Counted from the first letter of the stretch, positions 52,659-62,910 are shown. The stretch: DNA of 64,000 nt from Ceratopteris richardii (GCA_020310875.1 CM035427.1:87754230-87818229); one strand, 5' to 3'. Program-made: numbers and translations. The notes: generated by a model not told the origin, from the sequence alone.

Positions 52659-52890
52659 CCCAAGCATTATCACGTTGATCGGGTGATGGTGCATGCTCAA
52701 AAGTACCATATTGTGCCTCATGTTCAATAAATTCCAATCGTGGTCTTCGATACGTGCCATAGCAAGAGTCACACCAACATATAATATGCTCTTGATAGTA
52801 AAATTCATCATAATTCCTAGTGGAGGACACATGTGAAGTCGTTGCATGGGTAGGAGGTGGTGGAGTTCCCTTTGATTGATCAGAATCTGA
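52659..52890 (-). CDS. Cysteine-containing exon-like block, possibly transposon N-terminus
   Basis: The minus strand reads DSDQSKGTPPPP, a short linker, then a C-W-C-x2-C group, arginines, and EHEAQYGTFEHAP, ending in a donor-like TGG/GTAGGC. An acceptor-like TTATAATCAG precedes it. A Cys-rich start followed by a His-x-x-x-YG-type segment is typical of the first coding exon of CACTA-type (TNP2) transposases as I remember them. I cannot confirm it. It lies 14 bases right of the SET-like block. Confidence 0.4.
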
Positions 52891-52976
52891 TTATAATAAG
52901 AAACAAAAAAATATATAAGTTATGTATCTATCAAATATATATTTAAAATTAAAATTTTGATATACTTACAATATAT

Positions 52977-53031
52977 AGTCCTTGCACGATTAGGAGACGG
53001 TGGTGGAGTTCCATCTGATTGATCAGAATCT
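52977..53031 (-). other. Small duplicated exon-like segment
   Basis: The minus strand reads DSDQSDGTPPPSPNRART between an acceptor-like TTTGTAG and a donor-like ATT/GTAAGTATATC. It duplicates the beginning of the block at 52659-52890 (DSDQSKGTPPPP). It looks like a tandem exon duplication within one transcription unit. Confidence 0.45.
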
Positions 53032-53039
53032 ACAAATAA

Positions 53040-53390
53040 TGATATTTGATATTAATAATGTGATTATTTACATACATAAACATTCACATATACATATTTA
53101 CACATACACACATATTCACATATACACATTTACACATCCACACATATTCACATATACACAAATACACATTATTGTGGGATAAATGCATGTATGTTGTATG
53201 AATGAGTGTATATGCATGCATGTGTATGTGTGTACGTATATATGTGGATATGTATATGTGTGTTTATGTTATATGTATGTATATGTGTATATCTATGCAT
53301 ATATGTATGTGTCTATGTTTGCATGTATATGTGTATGTGGGTATGCGTATGTGTATGTGCGTGTATATATGTGTATGTATTCTGATTGTT
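53040..53390. repeat. CA-rich then TG-rich microsatellites
   Basis: Interrupted ACACATA-type repeats (about 53070-53180) are followed by TATGTG-type repeats (about 53190-53385), so the two halves are partly complementary. ORFs through them are repeat artefacts. Confidence 0.9.
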
Positions 53391-54138
53391 TTTTTCGATT
53401 TGAGGTTAAATTGACAAGAAGTATTGTCTGCTAATTTCATCCATACAATCACAACGCTTACTTGATTAAGGTAGTATATTCTTCATATCGTTCTTGTAAA
53501 TGATCATATTGCCCCATAGTCAAAAATGTTAAAAATTCTCTCTTTTTACATATTCTTTGTTACAATTCATAGCATTTCAATCATAGAAAATCTTATAAAG
53601 ATTTTGAATCTAGGACGTAACTGCTTCCAATCATCCGAGACTAGATATATTATATAGAAATTCATGTAATTGAAACACCAATATTCTAAGTATTAACTCA
53701 TCTGGCTATGCCACTACAAATAATAATACTCTTACATCTATCTCGTGAATGTTTCGATATCCAGCACGTTATATTTAATTGTTATTCGTGAAAATATAGC
53801 CTTATTATAGAAGCTTGCTAGTAATAATGCTAACTGCGAAATGAATGAATTACATAATATGAATCTAGGGCAGCAACAAGAACAACAACTCCGTAATTAC
53901 CTTCATTTCAATTGGCAAGACCTCTACACTCCAATATGTTATCTATTATTTATATGAAACGGTTGGACACTACGGAAAATTTTTCTTGGCTAGATTAAAG
54001 GTACTAACATTTCAGCGGAAAGAGACACTGTATGGAAAAAAAAAAGGATGGAAAGATAGACTTCGTGGGACAGAAATTTCGCACTTAAACCTCGAAATAT
54101 CATTGTAATCTGCTTTGCAGACTATAACAAGCTTTCAG
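53391..54138. other. Unassigned intergenic DNA
   Basis: AT-rich sequence with no ORF, repeat or RNA that I can support. Confidence 0.6.
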
Positions 54139-54152
54139 AAGCTGAACAATTT

Positions 54153-54326
54153 GTTTTTTGTTTTGAGAGTACAATGAACTGAAAACACATTCATACATCC
54201 AACCTCGTAAGGTAGAGGCACCCATCTAAGAGAAACTCATAGATACATGTCCAGCCAAGACTTGAACTCAGGACTTCCTCTTTAAGATTCAAGGCCTCAA
54301 GCTACTTGGTTACGTGGGCTTGGACA
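54153..54326 (-). mobile_element. tRNA-derived SINE, copy 1
   Basis: On the minus strand it starts TGTCCAAGCCCACGTAACC and contains an A-box-like TAACCAAGTAGC and a B-box-like GAGTTCAAGTC. It ends GTACTCTCAAAACAAAAAAC. It is flanked by imperfect 14-base direct repeats (AAGCTGAACAATTT at 54139-54152 and AAGCCAAACAATTT at 54327-54340). About 174 bp. Copy 2 of the family lies at 60070-60251. Confidence 0.75.
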
Positions 54327-54619
54327 AAGCCAAACAATTTCAATACAATGATTTAGTTGATTTCATTTTGCCTGCATTGTATGCTGATCACTTCATTCCT
54401 CTAAGAGAATAACGTTTCACAAAATAATCCTTCAAACACGAACTAGTGAGGCTGAATCATTGATACTGAACAATTACAAGCAATTCTTCATATACTGCAC
54501 GACGAGTAGAGTGCAAATACATCCACATGCATCCAAAGCTTATGTAAGTCGGCAGACGTGCAGATTGGGAGCTGTGGCAGCATCGTTTATTAAGAATATG
54601 CAGATCGTCGGCAATGGGC

Positions 54620-54635
54620 TTGATCGCTGGAAGTT
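54620..54635. repeat. Target-site duplication, left copy (16 bp)
   Basis: TTGATCGCTGGAAGTT is repeated exactly at 55005-55020 and brackets the A-tailed retroposon between them. Confidence 0.9.
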
Positions 54636-55004
54636 TTTTATTTGTTTATAAAAAGGAAGTTCGGCCATGGTCTAATCTCCCGGACTTTAATTAAAATAAT
54701 GAAGAAAAGTTACAGGTGAATGGGACTAGTGTCCATGGGACCCCCCAAATCCCACAAAGCAGGGGACAAGTTCGGTAAGCTAGAGCGCGTTACAAATGAG
54801 GCGTACAAAATTATCATCTCCTTCATGGGGGATCCATTTGGGTTTCAGCTTGTTATCTATGAGGAGATAAATACAGTGGTGCCTAAATGGAGGAGATCTC
54901 TTGTCTCGAGAGATTCTTTTACTTAGAAGAAACAAGAATTTCTCAATCGACCATTCCTTTGGGGTTTGGCCAAAGTTGACAGCACATCGCTCCCTCCAAA
55001 TTTT
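54636..55004 (-). mobile_element. A-tailed retroposon (SINE or LINE 3' end), copy 1
   Basis: This 369-bp insertion lies between exact 16-base direct repeats. On the minus strand it begins AAAAAATTTGGAGGG and ends CTTCCTTTTTATAAACAAAT then AAAAA, so it has an A-rich 3' tail. This and the long duplication indicate target-primed reverse transcription. It is homologous to 56560-56935, which ends in a 14-base A run. The peptide-like reading across both copies is shared by descent and is not evidence of a gene. It lies in the sense direction just beyond the GT90 stop codon. Confidence 0.88.
54637..54642 (-). promoter_or_regulatory. Candidate polyadenylation signal AATAAA for the GT90 gene
   Basis: AATAAA on the minus strand lies 404 bases after the GT90 stop codon, within the A-rich tail of the retroposon. 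No better match was found between it and the stop. Plants tolerate variant signals, so this is tentative. Confidence 0.35.
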
Positions 55005-55020
55005 TTGATCGCTGGAAGTT
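55005..55020. repeat. Target-site duplication, right copy (16 bp)
   Basis: TTGATCGCTGGAAGTT, identical to 54620-54635. It marks the pre-insertion site in the 3' flank of the GT90 gene. Confidence 0.9.
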
Positions 55021-55045
55021 ACGGATTAGGCATACAGTTTTTACT

Positions 55046-58000
55046 TTACTGTGAATGCCATTGAGTTTGGTCTGACACAGCGTCCATGAAACTACAAGGC
55101 AAAGTAGTGCTAGGTTCGTGGACCATGGACGCACGGAAAAAAGGCTCCTCCTTCGAGGGAGCCGTGCAAAGAAAGGCCTCGGGACAAAGCTCAAGGAGAT
55201 GGTCCCCAATTACCGGCTCAAAGTCCAAAAGCTCTGCATATTTCCATAGAAGATGGAGCATGTAGTCGTATACATGCGGCATGCTCACTTCCTCCTCCAC
55301 GAAGCGAGCTCCTTGCCTCCCTATTTCCATAGCCTGCTCCATTTATTCATATGTCAGTATAAGTAAATGAGCATGAGGATTCTGTACAGCTTCCAACTTC
55401 AATATGAAATACAGGATTACGGAAGATAATCCGTTCTACCTCATTCGGATGTTGGTTGCCCCATTCTACTGCAGACGAAATCTTCCGGCACATGTCGTCT
55501 GTTGCTGGAATATCCCAGAAATGCTTCCCTGCCAAAAGACCTCTTGCAAGGAACTCATAATATTGAGGCTGAACCAGCAATACTGGCGAGGCACAAGCTA
55601 AGATGTATTTCAAGCTCACGGACCATCCGATTCCTTCAACATAGATCTTATATCTGCAGAAAAATGAACACAATTTCTTACGTTCCTTTCCGTACTTACG
55701 ATCATGCAAACAGATGCGTGATCCAACATAGATCTTATACCCTCTTACATCATAGAAATTCATTTCGTAATCTACTATCTTAGTAATAGTATGCAAACAG
55801 ACAGTACTTATTATGCAGTGCCAACATCCAGTACTTAATATGCAGTGCCAACATCCAAAGGAAGAACTCCATGGATTCTTAATACTTCATCTGTGTCTGC
55901 ACTCTTTTCTCAGATTCATACGTACTGAACTGCAGAGGAATTGTTGCTTCTACTTCTGTATGTAGGTGTTGCCATGAGTGCATACATGTATATGTATCCG
56001 TGCGCGCGCATGTGTGCCGCTAATAGAACAGCATTCTAGCATTGCCGAGCTTCGCAATTTCATGCGGCCAGTGAGAAAATGACGGTGAAAGCAAAAGCTT
56101 CTCCACCTCGAGAAAAAAAAGAAAACGACGTAAAGGCAATTCAGTTGAAAGTAACATATTGTGCTGAAAACAAGATTCTTTGCTGGTTTTTTAATGGTTT
56201 TTGTTTTTAATGGAGGTTAGCCAAGTGCCTACTCCCCTAGTTTTCATTTTGAAAGCGCTTGCCCCTGAGCTTTACCTTTGAAAGAACAACTATACAAGTG
56301 AATCGACATAGTATCTATGGGACCCTCCATATCCCACAAAGGAAAGATTAGACAAGATTTCTACTATTTTCAACTACTTTTTTCATCTAGAACTTAAGAC
56401 TACTATCGGTCCATTGAAGATGTGTCCCAACTCCGACAAGCTCTGGCAGATTGTCAGAAAGAGAATTAGACTACAGAAACATATCAGTTGGAAACCTACT
56501 GGGAGAAGCGATCAGGTGCTCCACAACTCTCTGAAATGCCATCAGAGGGGCTGTCGTATGGAAGATTTGGCGGGAAAGATGTGCTTATAACTTTGGCCAC
56601 TCCCCAAAGAGTGGTCGACTGAGAAATCGATGTTCCTCCTCGGTAAAAGAATCGCTAACTGCAAGAAATCCCCCCCCCCTTTCAGGCATCATCAAGTGCT
56701 TCTTTTGACCAACAACAAGTTTAAACCCAAGTGGGCCCCTCACGAGAGTGATCAGAGGGTGATTAACCTTCTTTGTAATGCCATCTAAGCTTTGTAAGAT
56801 CTTCCCCCGCTCTGTGGGACTTGGGGGGTCCGGTGGCACTAGTCCCCTTCTCTTGTACTTTTCTTTTCCTTTATTTACTACAAGTTCGGGAAAGAAGGCT
56901 AAGGTGGAACTTCCTTTTATTAAAAAAAAAAAAAACTAATTTAGACATGCCAAAGCCATTACATGTGCAGCCCACGGATTGAACTCTAAACCTCCACCTC
57001 ATGAGACCAAAGATTCAACCACTGAACAAAACAACGTGGACATTTTTTGTTGGATTTGTAGGTACAATTTTTGCAAGATTTATGCATTCTAGCTTTTATC
57101 AAACCCCGATTAATACATGTCAATAGAAGGCTTTGATAATAATGATTTTAAGGCTTTGTTAACTAAGATACACCTCACTAATTTCACCTTCATAGCTACA
57201 AATATTGAACTATACTTGACATTCATGATTCAGTTTTTGTCTCCTAATCACTTTAAGCCTACGGGTTCCAACATTGTATGTACGATGTGTAGGTCTTGGT
57301 ACAAATTGAAACGCAACTTTGACTTTTTTAAGCGCGCCCTTCTCATTGATTTGTATAATATATGCAAAACTAAGTCGGAGGAAGAATTAAGTTGGCAGCA
57401 ATGGAATAAAGAGGTAGGCAAGCCAGGTTACAGAAAATCATCATGTGAATCGATTAATCCTTTTGATCATTTTAAACTCTTAATCTGATTAACCGTGAAA
57501 GGACTTGAAAGCATGAGATGTCTAATATTAAATGTCTTTGCTTGGACTGCATAAAGCTCCACCAGCCTTGCATAATAAATGGCTTGAGGATCTCTTCTAC
57601 AAACTCAATATTATTTGCCTCTAAGCTCTTAAGATTTTTGACGACGCTATGATGCTGAATCTTTCTTGTCTTAATTTGGTTTTTTTTTTTCCTGATTCCC
57701 CTTCAATCATACTACAGGTAAGGGATTTGCATCCCTCCCGCTCTGAAAAGGTAGTGGCAAGGATTTCCATGATCCAACTCTTAACTCGGTTTTCATACCT
57801 TTGAACAATTCTTTCAATTATTCATTTCTTTCTACATATGTCCTTTATTTTTTACTTTATGATTTACAAGGCTACTTAATTGAAATCATTGAGCATAATT
57901 GATGATCCTTGAATCATTGTCGGGGACTTTAATATGATTGATAAAGTTGGAGGCACTTTGAAACGCAAAGCCGAGGTGATGCAAGGCTATCACAAAGTTG

Positions 58001-61000
58001 GATGGTACAACACTTTTGGTAATTTTGACCTTTTCTATGTTTCGCAACACATGGGTGACACTTGTAGTAATAAGCAGAAAGCAATCTCTTCACTACTTCT
58101 CAGCTTCATAGACCTCTGTCAATTGAATCTAAGAGCAATTAGGAAAAATGTAAAGCTAGCTGAACACATTAAATTTCGATGTAAAGCTTTAAAAAGCTAA
58201 AAAATACACAAACTATGTATTTCATTTTTACTGTACACTCATCCGCCACATGAAGGTTTGTAAAGAGTTTGTGGAGAGGATTCAAATACTCTTTATTGAT
58301 TATAGAAACCTAGCCAATGAAGTGGCTAACAACGAGATAATGATGATAATCCATGGTATTTATAAGACAAAGATCACTTGCATTAGCATATATGAAGTCC
58401 AAGTTCATGAGTTATTGAACTTAATAAATAAGGAAAAAGAGGACGAGATTTTTTATGTTGAGAACTACTTGAAAACACAAGAGAATTCTGGGTCAAGATA
58501 ATAAATGTCCCCAATAAAGGTGTATTTGAGATATTAAGAAATAAAAAAGGTATTCCATTTTTTATCCTGTTGATAACTTCGACATTAACTATAACCATGA
58601 ATCTACACTCTAAAATTCCCAAAAGGTTTGGGGAAATTCAAAGAGCTCAAGTGCAAATGGTTTTAGGTAGGAGGAAAGTTTCAATCCTAAGCAAGCCAAG
58701 GTCTTTGGATTTCCCCTTCGGATTGGTGAGATCAACGAATTCATCTAGAAAACTAAAGCTAGAATATTTATGGAATTGATGGGTTGAGCTTTATTATTTC
58801 TAAGATTGGGGTCTCACAAGGCATATGTGGGAGTCATTCTTCAACGGTTTTTGGTAGTTCATTTATTATGGACACACATTTTTGAACAATGCGGATTGTC
58901 ACATTTCCATTAATTCCTGAGTTAACCCATCACTTCATGTTGAAGAAGTTCATAAGGCATAGTTCCACTTCTCTTCCCTAGTATTTTGCTACAACAGGTG
59001 CTTCTCTTGGTTGGTTCATTAAGCATGATATTCTCTTGGTATCCATCTGAAGAGTAGGACCTCCCCATTGTGTCCTTGGATATTTGTTAATGATACTAAT
59101 ATGCATTTGGATATAGATGGCAATCTATTTCATAATTGCTTGAATTTCTTACACCCCTTTTGCATTTCGAGTGGGTTCCCAAGTCAACCATTAAGAAATT
59201 GGCTCTAAATATGTTAATTTTGACATCCATGTGCATGGATGAAACACTCTTCGAGATGGTTAGAGTTTTCACTTATTACTCATTCCTAAGAAGATTTATG
59301 TGTCCGTGCAACATCCCTTTACTACATCATTCTTTCTCCTAAGATCTTCTATCCTCAAGGATCCTTCTTATCACAAGGATATGGTGGACTTGACTTGGTT
59401 ACAAAAAGGATTTTCCACTTTTTCCTTTTCAAGTGTCCATATGTTTTGATCGGCCATGAGTCTAACCATATGCATGAGATCAAGGCTAAAATGTGTGTTA
59501 ACACTGATATAAGTCTTGGGTCGACATTGTTCACAAGCCAAGTATGCTTAACCCTCTTTTAATAAGAGAGAGGCTTAATCTTACATTCAAATGCATGAAA
59601 GAAATTGCTAATGCGATTAAAAGCTAGTTTCCCTTTGCATCCTCTCTTCACAGGAAGCCGAAGAAGAATCTCAAAAGTTATCTTCAACTGATGTACAAGT
59701 TTGAAAGAGTGTTTTCCCCAAGACTCAAAGCTAGGCTCAACAATAGTATGGAACTTGTCCTCAAATGGCTAATCTTAATCAATGAATTTGGACGACTGGT
59801 TGGGCTCAAAATGCTGAAATAGGTGATGGTAAATGCTAGAGGTGCTCAAGCAAAGAAGACATCCTCGTTATCTTCAAGGGATGCAGATTCTCCAGAGATT
59901 TTATTCAAGTTCTGCACCCCTTCCTTTTGACTATAAGGTCAAGTTTTGCACCCCATCCATTTGACTACCAAGGACATCTGTCTTGGCGAATGCAGACCCT
60001 TGCAGATCTACCCTTTTAACAACGTACGGAGGGCTGAAATTCTTTGGATGACTTAGAGACACAAGAGACATTACTATGTCCAAGCCCGACATAGTAATGG
60101 GAGGAAATACTGAGTCTTTGGGAGGAAGTATTGAGTTCAAGTAATGGCTGGACATATCTATGAGTTCCTCAAAGATGGGTGCCTCTACCTTAGGAGGTGA
60201 GGTGTGTGAGCGTGTTTCCAATTCATTGTACTCTCAAAAAAGAAAACAAAAAAGAGACACATTGGTGTTTTTGTAAAGGATCCGGATCGGACCCAGATCT
60301 CTTCTGCATAGACTTAATAGAGCATCAAACACATGAATAACGCACAGATTAATCTGTTTTCAAAGACCTAAAAGCGTTCTGATGAATTACTCGATTAGCA
60401 AGCTGTAAGGTGGCTGTGGGGAGCATATTTCTCTCCTTTGAGACCATATGATTTGTTTCCCCTCTTTTATTCCAGTTCTTTTCTAGACACAAGAAACAAA
60501 ACACAGAAAAAACAAAAACAAATACCCGTGCTCACCTGTGCTTGCACTGTTCAGACAATTTAGAATGCCGGAAGCCCGACCGTACTTCTTTATTCCAGTC
60601 CTGAAAATTGCGTTGGATACAAAAACACTACTCGTAATGAATAGGAAGTTAAGCCGATTAAAAGTCCAAAACGACATAGCTACTGTATGCTTGAATATGT
60701 GTACAAATGCTGAATCAATATTCCTGTGTGCTGAATTATGCATGCATATTTGCTGGATGCTTCATGGAATGTGTGGAGAGATCGGCATTAAATTACTACA
60801 GTTTAAGCAAAAAGTAATTGAGTTCATTAATATTCATAATTTAGTATGAGTGATCTCTTCAAGGAAAGTATCTATGTATGCGTCACCTGCTTATATATGT
60901 TAGGCTGTTCGTTTCCGTCCAGCATAGTATTCCATCTCTTGAGTTCAGCCATAGTTTACCTGACCCGAAATCTCTGCAACATCTTCACTGCACTCTTTAA

Positions 61001-62179
61001 GTTTCATCCTTGTGCCATTCCCCATGAACAGATTCCCCTTCCAAAATGCCTTTGGAATTCTTCGCTTCCATGGGGTTTCGCGTGACGCCTTCTGAATTCT
61101 CTGTTGTTCTGAATGCCATGGTTGTATGTTGACCTCTGGCCTACAGAAACCATGTTATAGAACAGCGGAAAAGTAGATTATGAGGAGGCAGTTTGGACCA
61201 TGGACGCATCCACGGCATATGCAAAGGAATTCAACGAACATACCATCCCCAGAATGACCAATCCGGGAACGGAATATCAAAGTGCTCGGAAGTAGTACAA
61301 TAGCGAAATATAGGGGGAGGAGGGGAGTCCTGGTAAGCATTTTTGGAGATTTCAGGCCGATCACCACACCCAAATACCAGCTCCAAATCAGGAACCATTC
61401 CTGGATAGAACCTGAGGAGCTGTAGAACACCCCAAATTGAAAACAGCGCCCTTGTTTGATAGCAGTTTCCGATGGGATCAACAAACAAGCGGCCCGACTT
61501 TATTATTAATGTGAATGAAGCTCCATAACTGCCTATTCGTACCGCATCCAGAAGCGATCTGGATATCTTTGTCTTCTTCCAAGGATCGAGGTGTTGATGT
61601 ATGAAATGGAAGTATTCAGGACAGCGCGGTGAGAAGCTCTCATTGAACGTCATGCTGGTTCGTACAGTAAAGAGTTCATCTGTAAAAGATATGTGGCCAT
61701 GGTACTTACGTACATCAGTTAAACAGAACACAATAGTAGAGAAAGATAATTACCAAAATTAAGTTTTCTGCTTTCTTAATCGAGGATCACGTCACCTGTA
61801 GCAGATGAGTATGACGCGAATCGCAACCAAGGCGGCTTTCGAAACCGTGACGAACGGTGCAGGTAGTCTTGGCAAGTCGCGAACCAGCATCGATTCGGTG
61901 TCCTAGGATGTTGGGCAGCAAGCACACGCCATAGGGACTCCGAGTGTGGCCAAGTAGGATACTCGGACGTAGAGTACCATGCTATATGCCGAATCCGCAA
62001 TGCGTGCTGAACAGAAATAAGCACGAGAAAATGAACGATAAGGAAAGGAGCTTCATGCTATTTGTGAAAGATGCATACGAGGGTACCTGCTGTTTAGTCA
62101 TGATGAAGGCGGTAATAACCACACAGACAAGGGCGGCGCAGCAAACAAATTTGCTCTGCGATCTAATCGTCTGTGCCAT
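55046..62179 (-). CDS. Glycosyltransferase family 90 (CAP10/Rumi-like O-glucosyltransferase homologue), 7 exons, 495 residues
   Basis: The exons, read right to left, are 62179-62087, 62006-61796, 61679-61244, 61140-60960, 60600-60536, 55653-55440 and 55333-55046. All six introns are GT-AG, intron phases match (0,1,2,0,2,0), and the 1488-bp frame has no stop before TAA at 55048-55046. Residues 10-27 (KFVCCAALVCVVITAFIM) form one membrane anchor, giving a type II, probably Golgi or ER, protein. The catalytic CAP10 domain spans about residues 120-480: CPEYFHFIHQHLDPW (from 121), VPDLELVF (about 198), FPDWSFWGWPEVNIQPW (239-255), FWKGN (279-283), RYKIYVEGIGWSVSLKYILA (329-348) and VYDYMLHLL near 415. 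Family members transfer glucose or xylose to glycoproteins or wall glycans; the substrate here is unknown. The ATG at 62179 is the first in frame, has G at +4 and precedes the anchor. Introns 1-4 and 6 are 80-359 bp; intron 5 is 4882 bp and full of retroposons. The length suits the family and nothing essential appears missing. Confidence 0.92.
55637..55739. repeat. 16-base direct repeat at the intron 5 / exon 6 boundary
   Basis: CAACATAGATCTTATA occurs at 55637-55652, inside the start of exon 6, and again at 55724-55739 inside intron 5. On the coding strand the intron copy reads like a second exon beginning (YKIYV) but lacks the pyrimidine tract and AG of the true acceptor (TTTTTCTGCAG). Confidence 0.8.
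56283..56345 (-). mobile_element. A-tailed retroposon, partial copy
   Basis: The plus strand contains ATCTATGGGACCCTCCATAT, close to 54727-54760 of retroposon copy 1 in the same orientation. Only about 60 bases are recognisable. It lies in intron 5 of the GT90 gene. Confidence 0.5.
56560..56935 (+). mobile_element. A-tailed retroposon, copy 2
   Basis: It is homologous to the minus strand of 54636-55004 and ends GGAACTTCCTTTTATT followed by an A run at 56922-56935. Its left end may extend further, since copy 1 could be 5'-truncated. It lies in intron 5, antisense to the GT90 gene. No target duplication was found. Confidence 0.8.
56940..57045 (-). mobile_element. tRNA-like (SINE head) fragment
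   Basis: The minus strand contains TGTTCAGTGGTTGAATC (A-box-like) and, about 30 bases on, GAGTTCAATCC (B-box-like), the layout of a tRNA-derived SINE head. The cloverleaf is not intact, so it is not a functional tRNA gene. It is adjacent to the A tail of the previous element. Confidence 0.4.
57060..59900 (+). mobile_element. Decayed LINE-like sequence in intron 5
   Basis: Several short plus-strand open stretches lie in this block. At about 57915-58080 the reading IVGDFNMIDKVGG...GWYNTFGNFDLF and then SNKQK fits the GDFN and W-x-N motifs of an L1-type endonuclease. Frames are broken throughout, reverse transcriptase motifs were not identified, and no tail or target duplication is clear, so both ends are approximate. 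Other parts of the block could be unrelated debris. Confidence 0.4.
60070..60251 (+). mobile_element. tRNA-derived SINE, copy 2
   Basis: It is homologous to copy 1 from TGTCCAAGCCCGAC (60076) through GAGTTCAAGTAATGGCTGGA, ATGGGTGCCTCTACCTTA and the ending CATTGTACTCTCAAAAAAG. AAGAGACA occurs at 60062-60069 and again at 60252-60259, a possible target duplication. It lies in intron 5, antisense to the GT90 gene. Confidence 0.72.
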
Positions 62180-62570
62180 TTGATTTCCTTCCGCAGCTCT
62201 GAATTCGGTACTTGACTGCCTGAAGTAAAGTAAACAAAGTAAAGGAAGAGGGCGATAGACTATAGTGCAGAGCTGAAACTCTTGGGAGTCGCAAGTTCTA
62301 TCTGATCATCGAGGAAAAGTATAGTGGACATTAATGATGTAGGAGACGGCCTCGAAATAAAGACGGCATCCGAGAATTGCGTAAAACATACTTTTCGGCA
62401 TCCTTTAGTGTCCTACCGTCGACCTTGCGCATCGTCGAACGTAGAAAAAGAGAAAAACATTCGCAAGGGAGTATATATGTATGTATGTATTGGACAGTTT
62501 GAGCTCATGACGAGCGCACGAAACGAAAAGCAAACTTTTAACTTTGTACATCGCGCAGTGGGGCGAAATT
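62180..62570 (-). promoter_or_regulatory. Presumed 5' untranslated region of the GT90 gene
   Basis: About 390 bases lie between the start codon and the first upstream TATA-like motif. No conserved ORF is evident on either strand. A plus-strand ORF at 62324-62626 has no recognisable features. Confidence 0.4.
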
Positions 62571-62768
62571 GGTCATGTTCAGCCTATATACGTGAGCTCA
62601 CACAGCTCGAATTCTGCAAAAACTAGTTGAATTGTTTCGAGTTGTTATTTCAGCAGACCCGATACAGAAGATAAACGTCTTCTTCATCAACATTCAAAAC
62701 GCGGTCATGTCCAGCGACTCCAGCCTCTATATGAGCTCACACTGCTCGAATTCTGCAGAAGTCATTCA
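62571..62768 (-). promoter_or_regulatory. Duplicated promoter block with TATA-like motifs
   Basis: Two copies of a roughly 60-base unit occur at 62569-62625 and 62703-62760. They share GGTCATGTYCAGC, a TATA-like CTATATA, TGAGCTCACAC and GCTCGAATTCTGCA. On the gene's strand the TATA-like motifs are TATATAGG (about 62583-62590) and CATATAGAGG (about 62724-62733). The position, 400-550 bases upstream of the GT90 start codon, suits a core promoter. Which copy is used cannot be told. Confidence 0.5.
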
Positions 62769-62904
62769 TTTTCTTAAGAGTTTGCTATGCGGGCCGCTAG
62801 ATACAGAGGGCAAAGATTTTCCCCCGTGTGCAGATCGCCCACAGGAGGAGTAGGCAGTTAGGAGGAGATCAAGAGAAGAGGAACCACTGACCACCCCTTT
62901 CAGG

Positions 62905-62910
62905 CACGTG
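62905..62910. promoter_or_regulatory. G-box (CACGTG)
   Basis: GGCACGTGCGG is a palindromic G-box, a bZIP/bHLH binding site in plant promoters, about 730 bases upstream of the GT90 start codon. Confidence 0.4.

Noticed and set aside
54720-56839. Two ORFs (54720-54926 plus, 56585-56839 minus) that resemble each other and looked like a conserved protein
   Set aside because: Both lie inside copies of an A-tailed retroposon, one with a 16-bp target duplication. Shared descent of the repeat explains the similarity.
56940-57045. Intact tRNA gene
   Set aside because: A-box and B-box-like motifs are present but stems do not pair into a cloverleaf, so it fits a SINE head better.
59931-60221. Minus-strand ORF of 96 codons in intron 5
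   Set aside because: It overlaps SINE copy 2 and is antisense to it; no protein family recognised.
61776-62024. Separate small gene on the minus strand
   Set aside because: The stretch is exon 2 of the GT90 gene; its borders and phases join exons 1 and 3.
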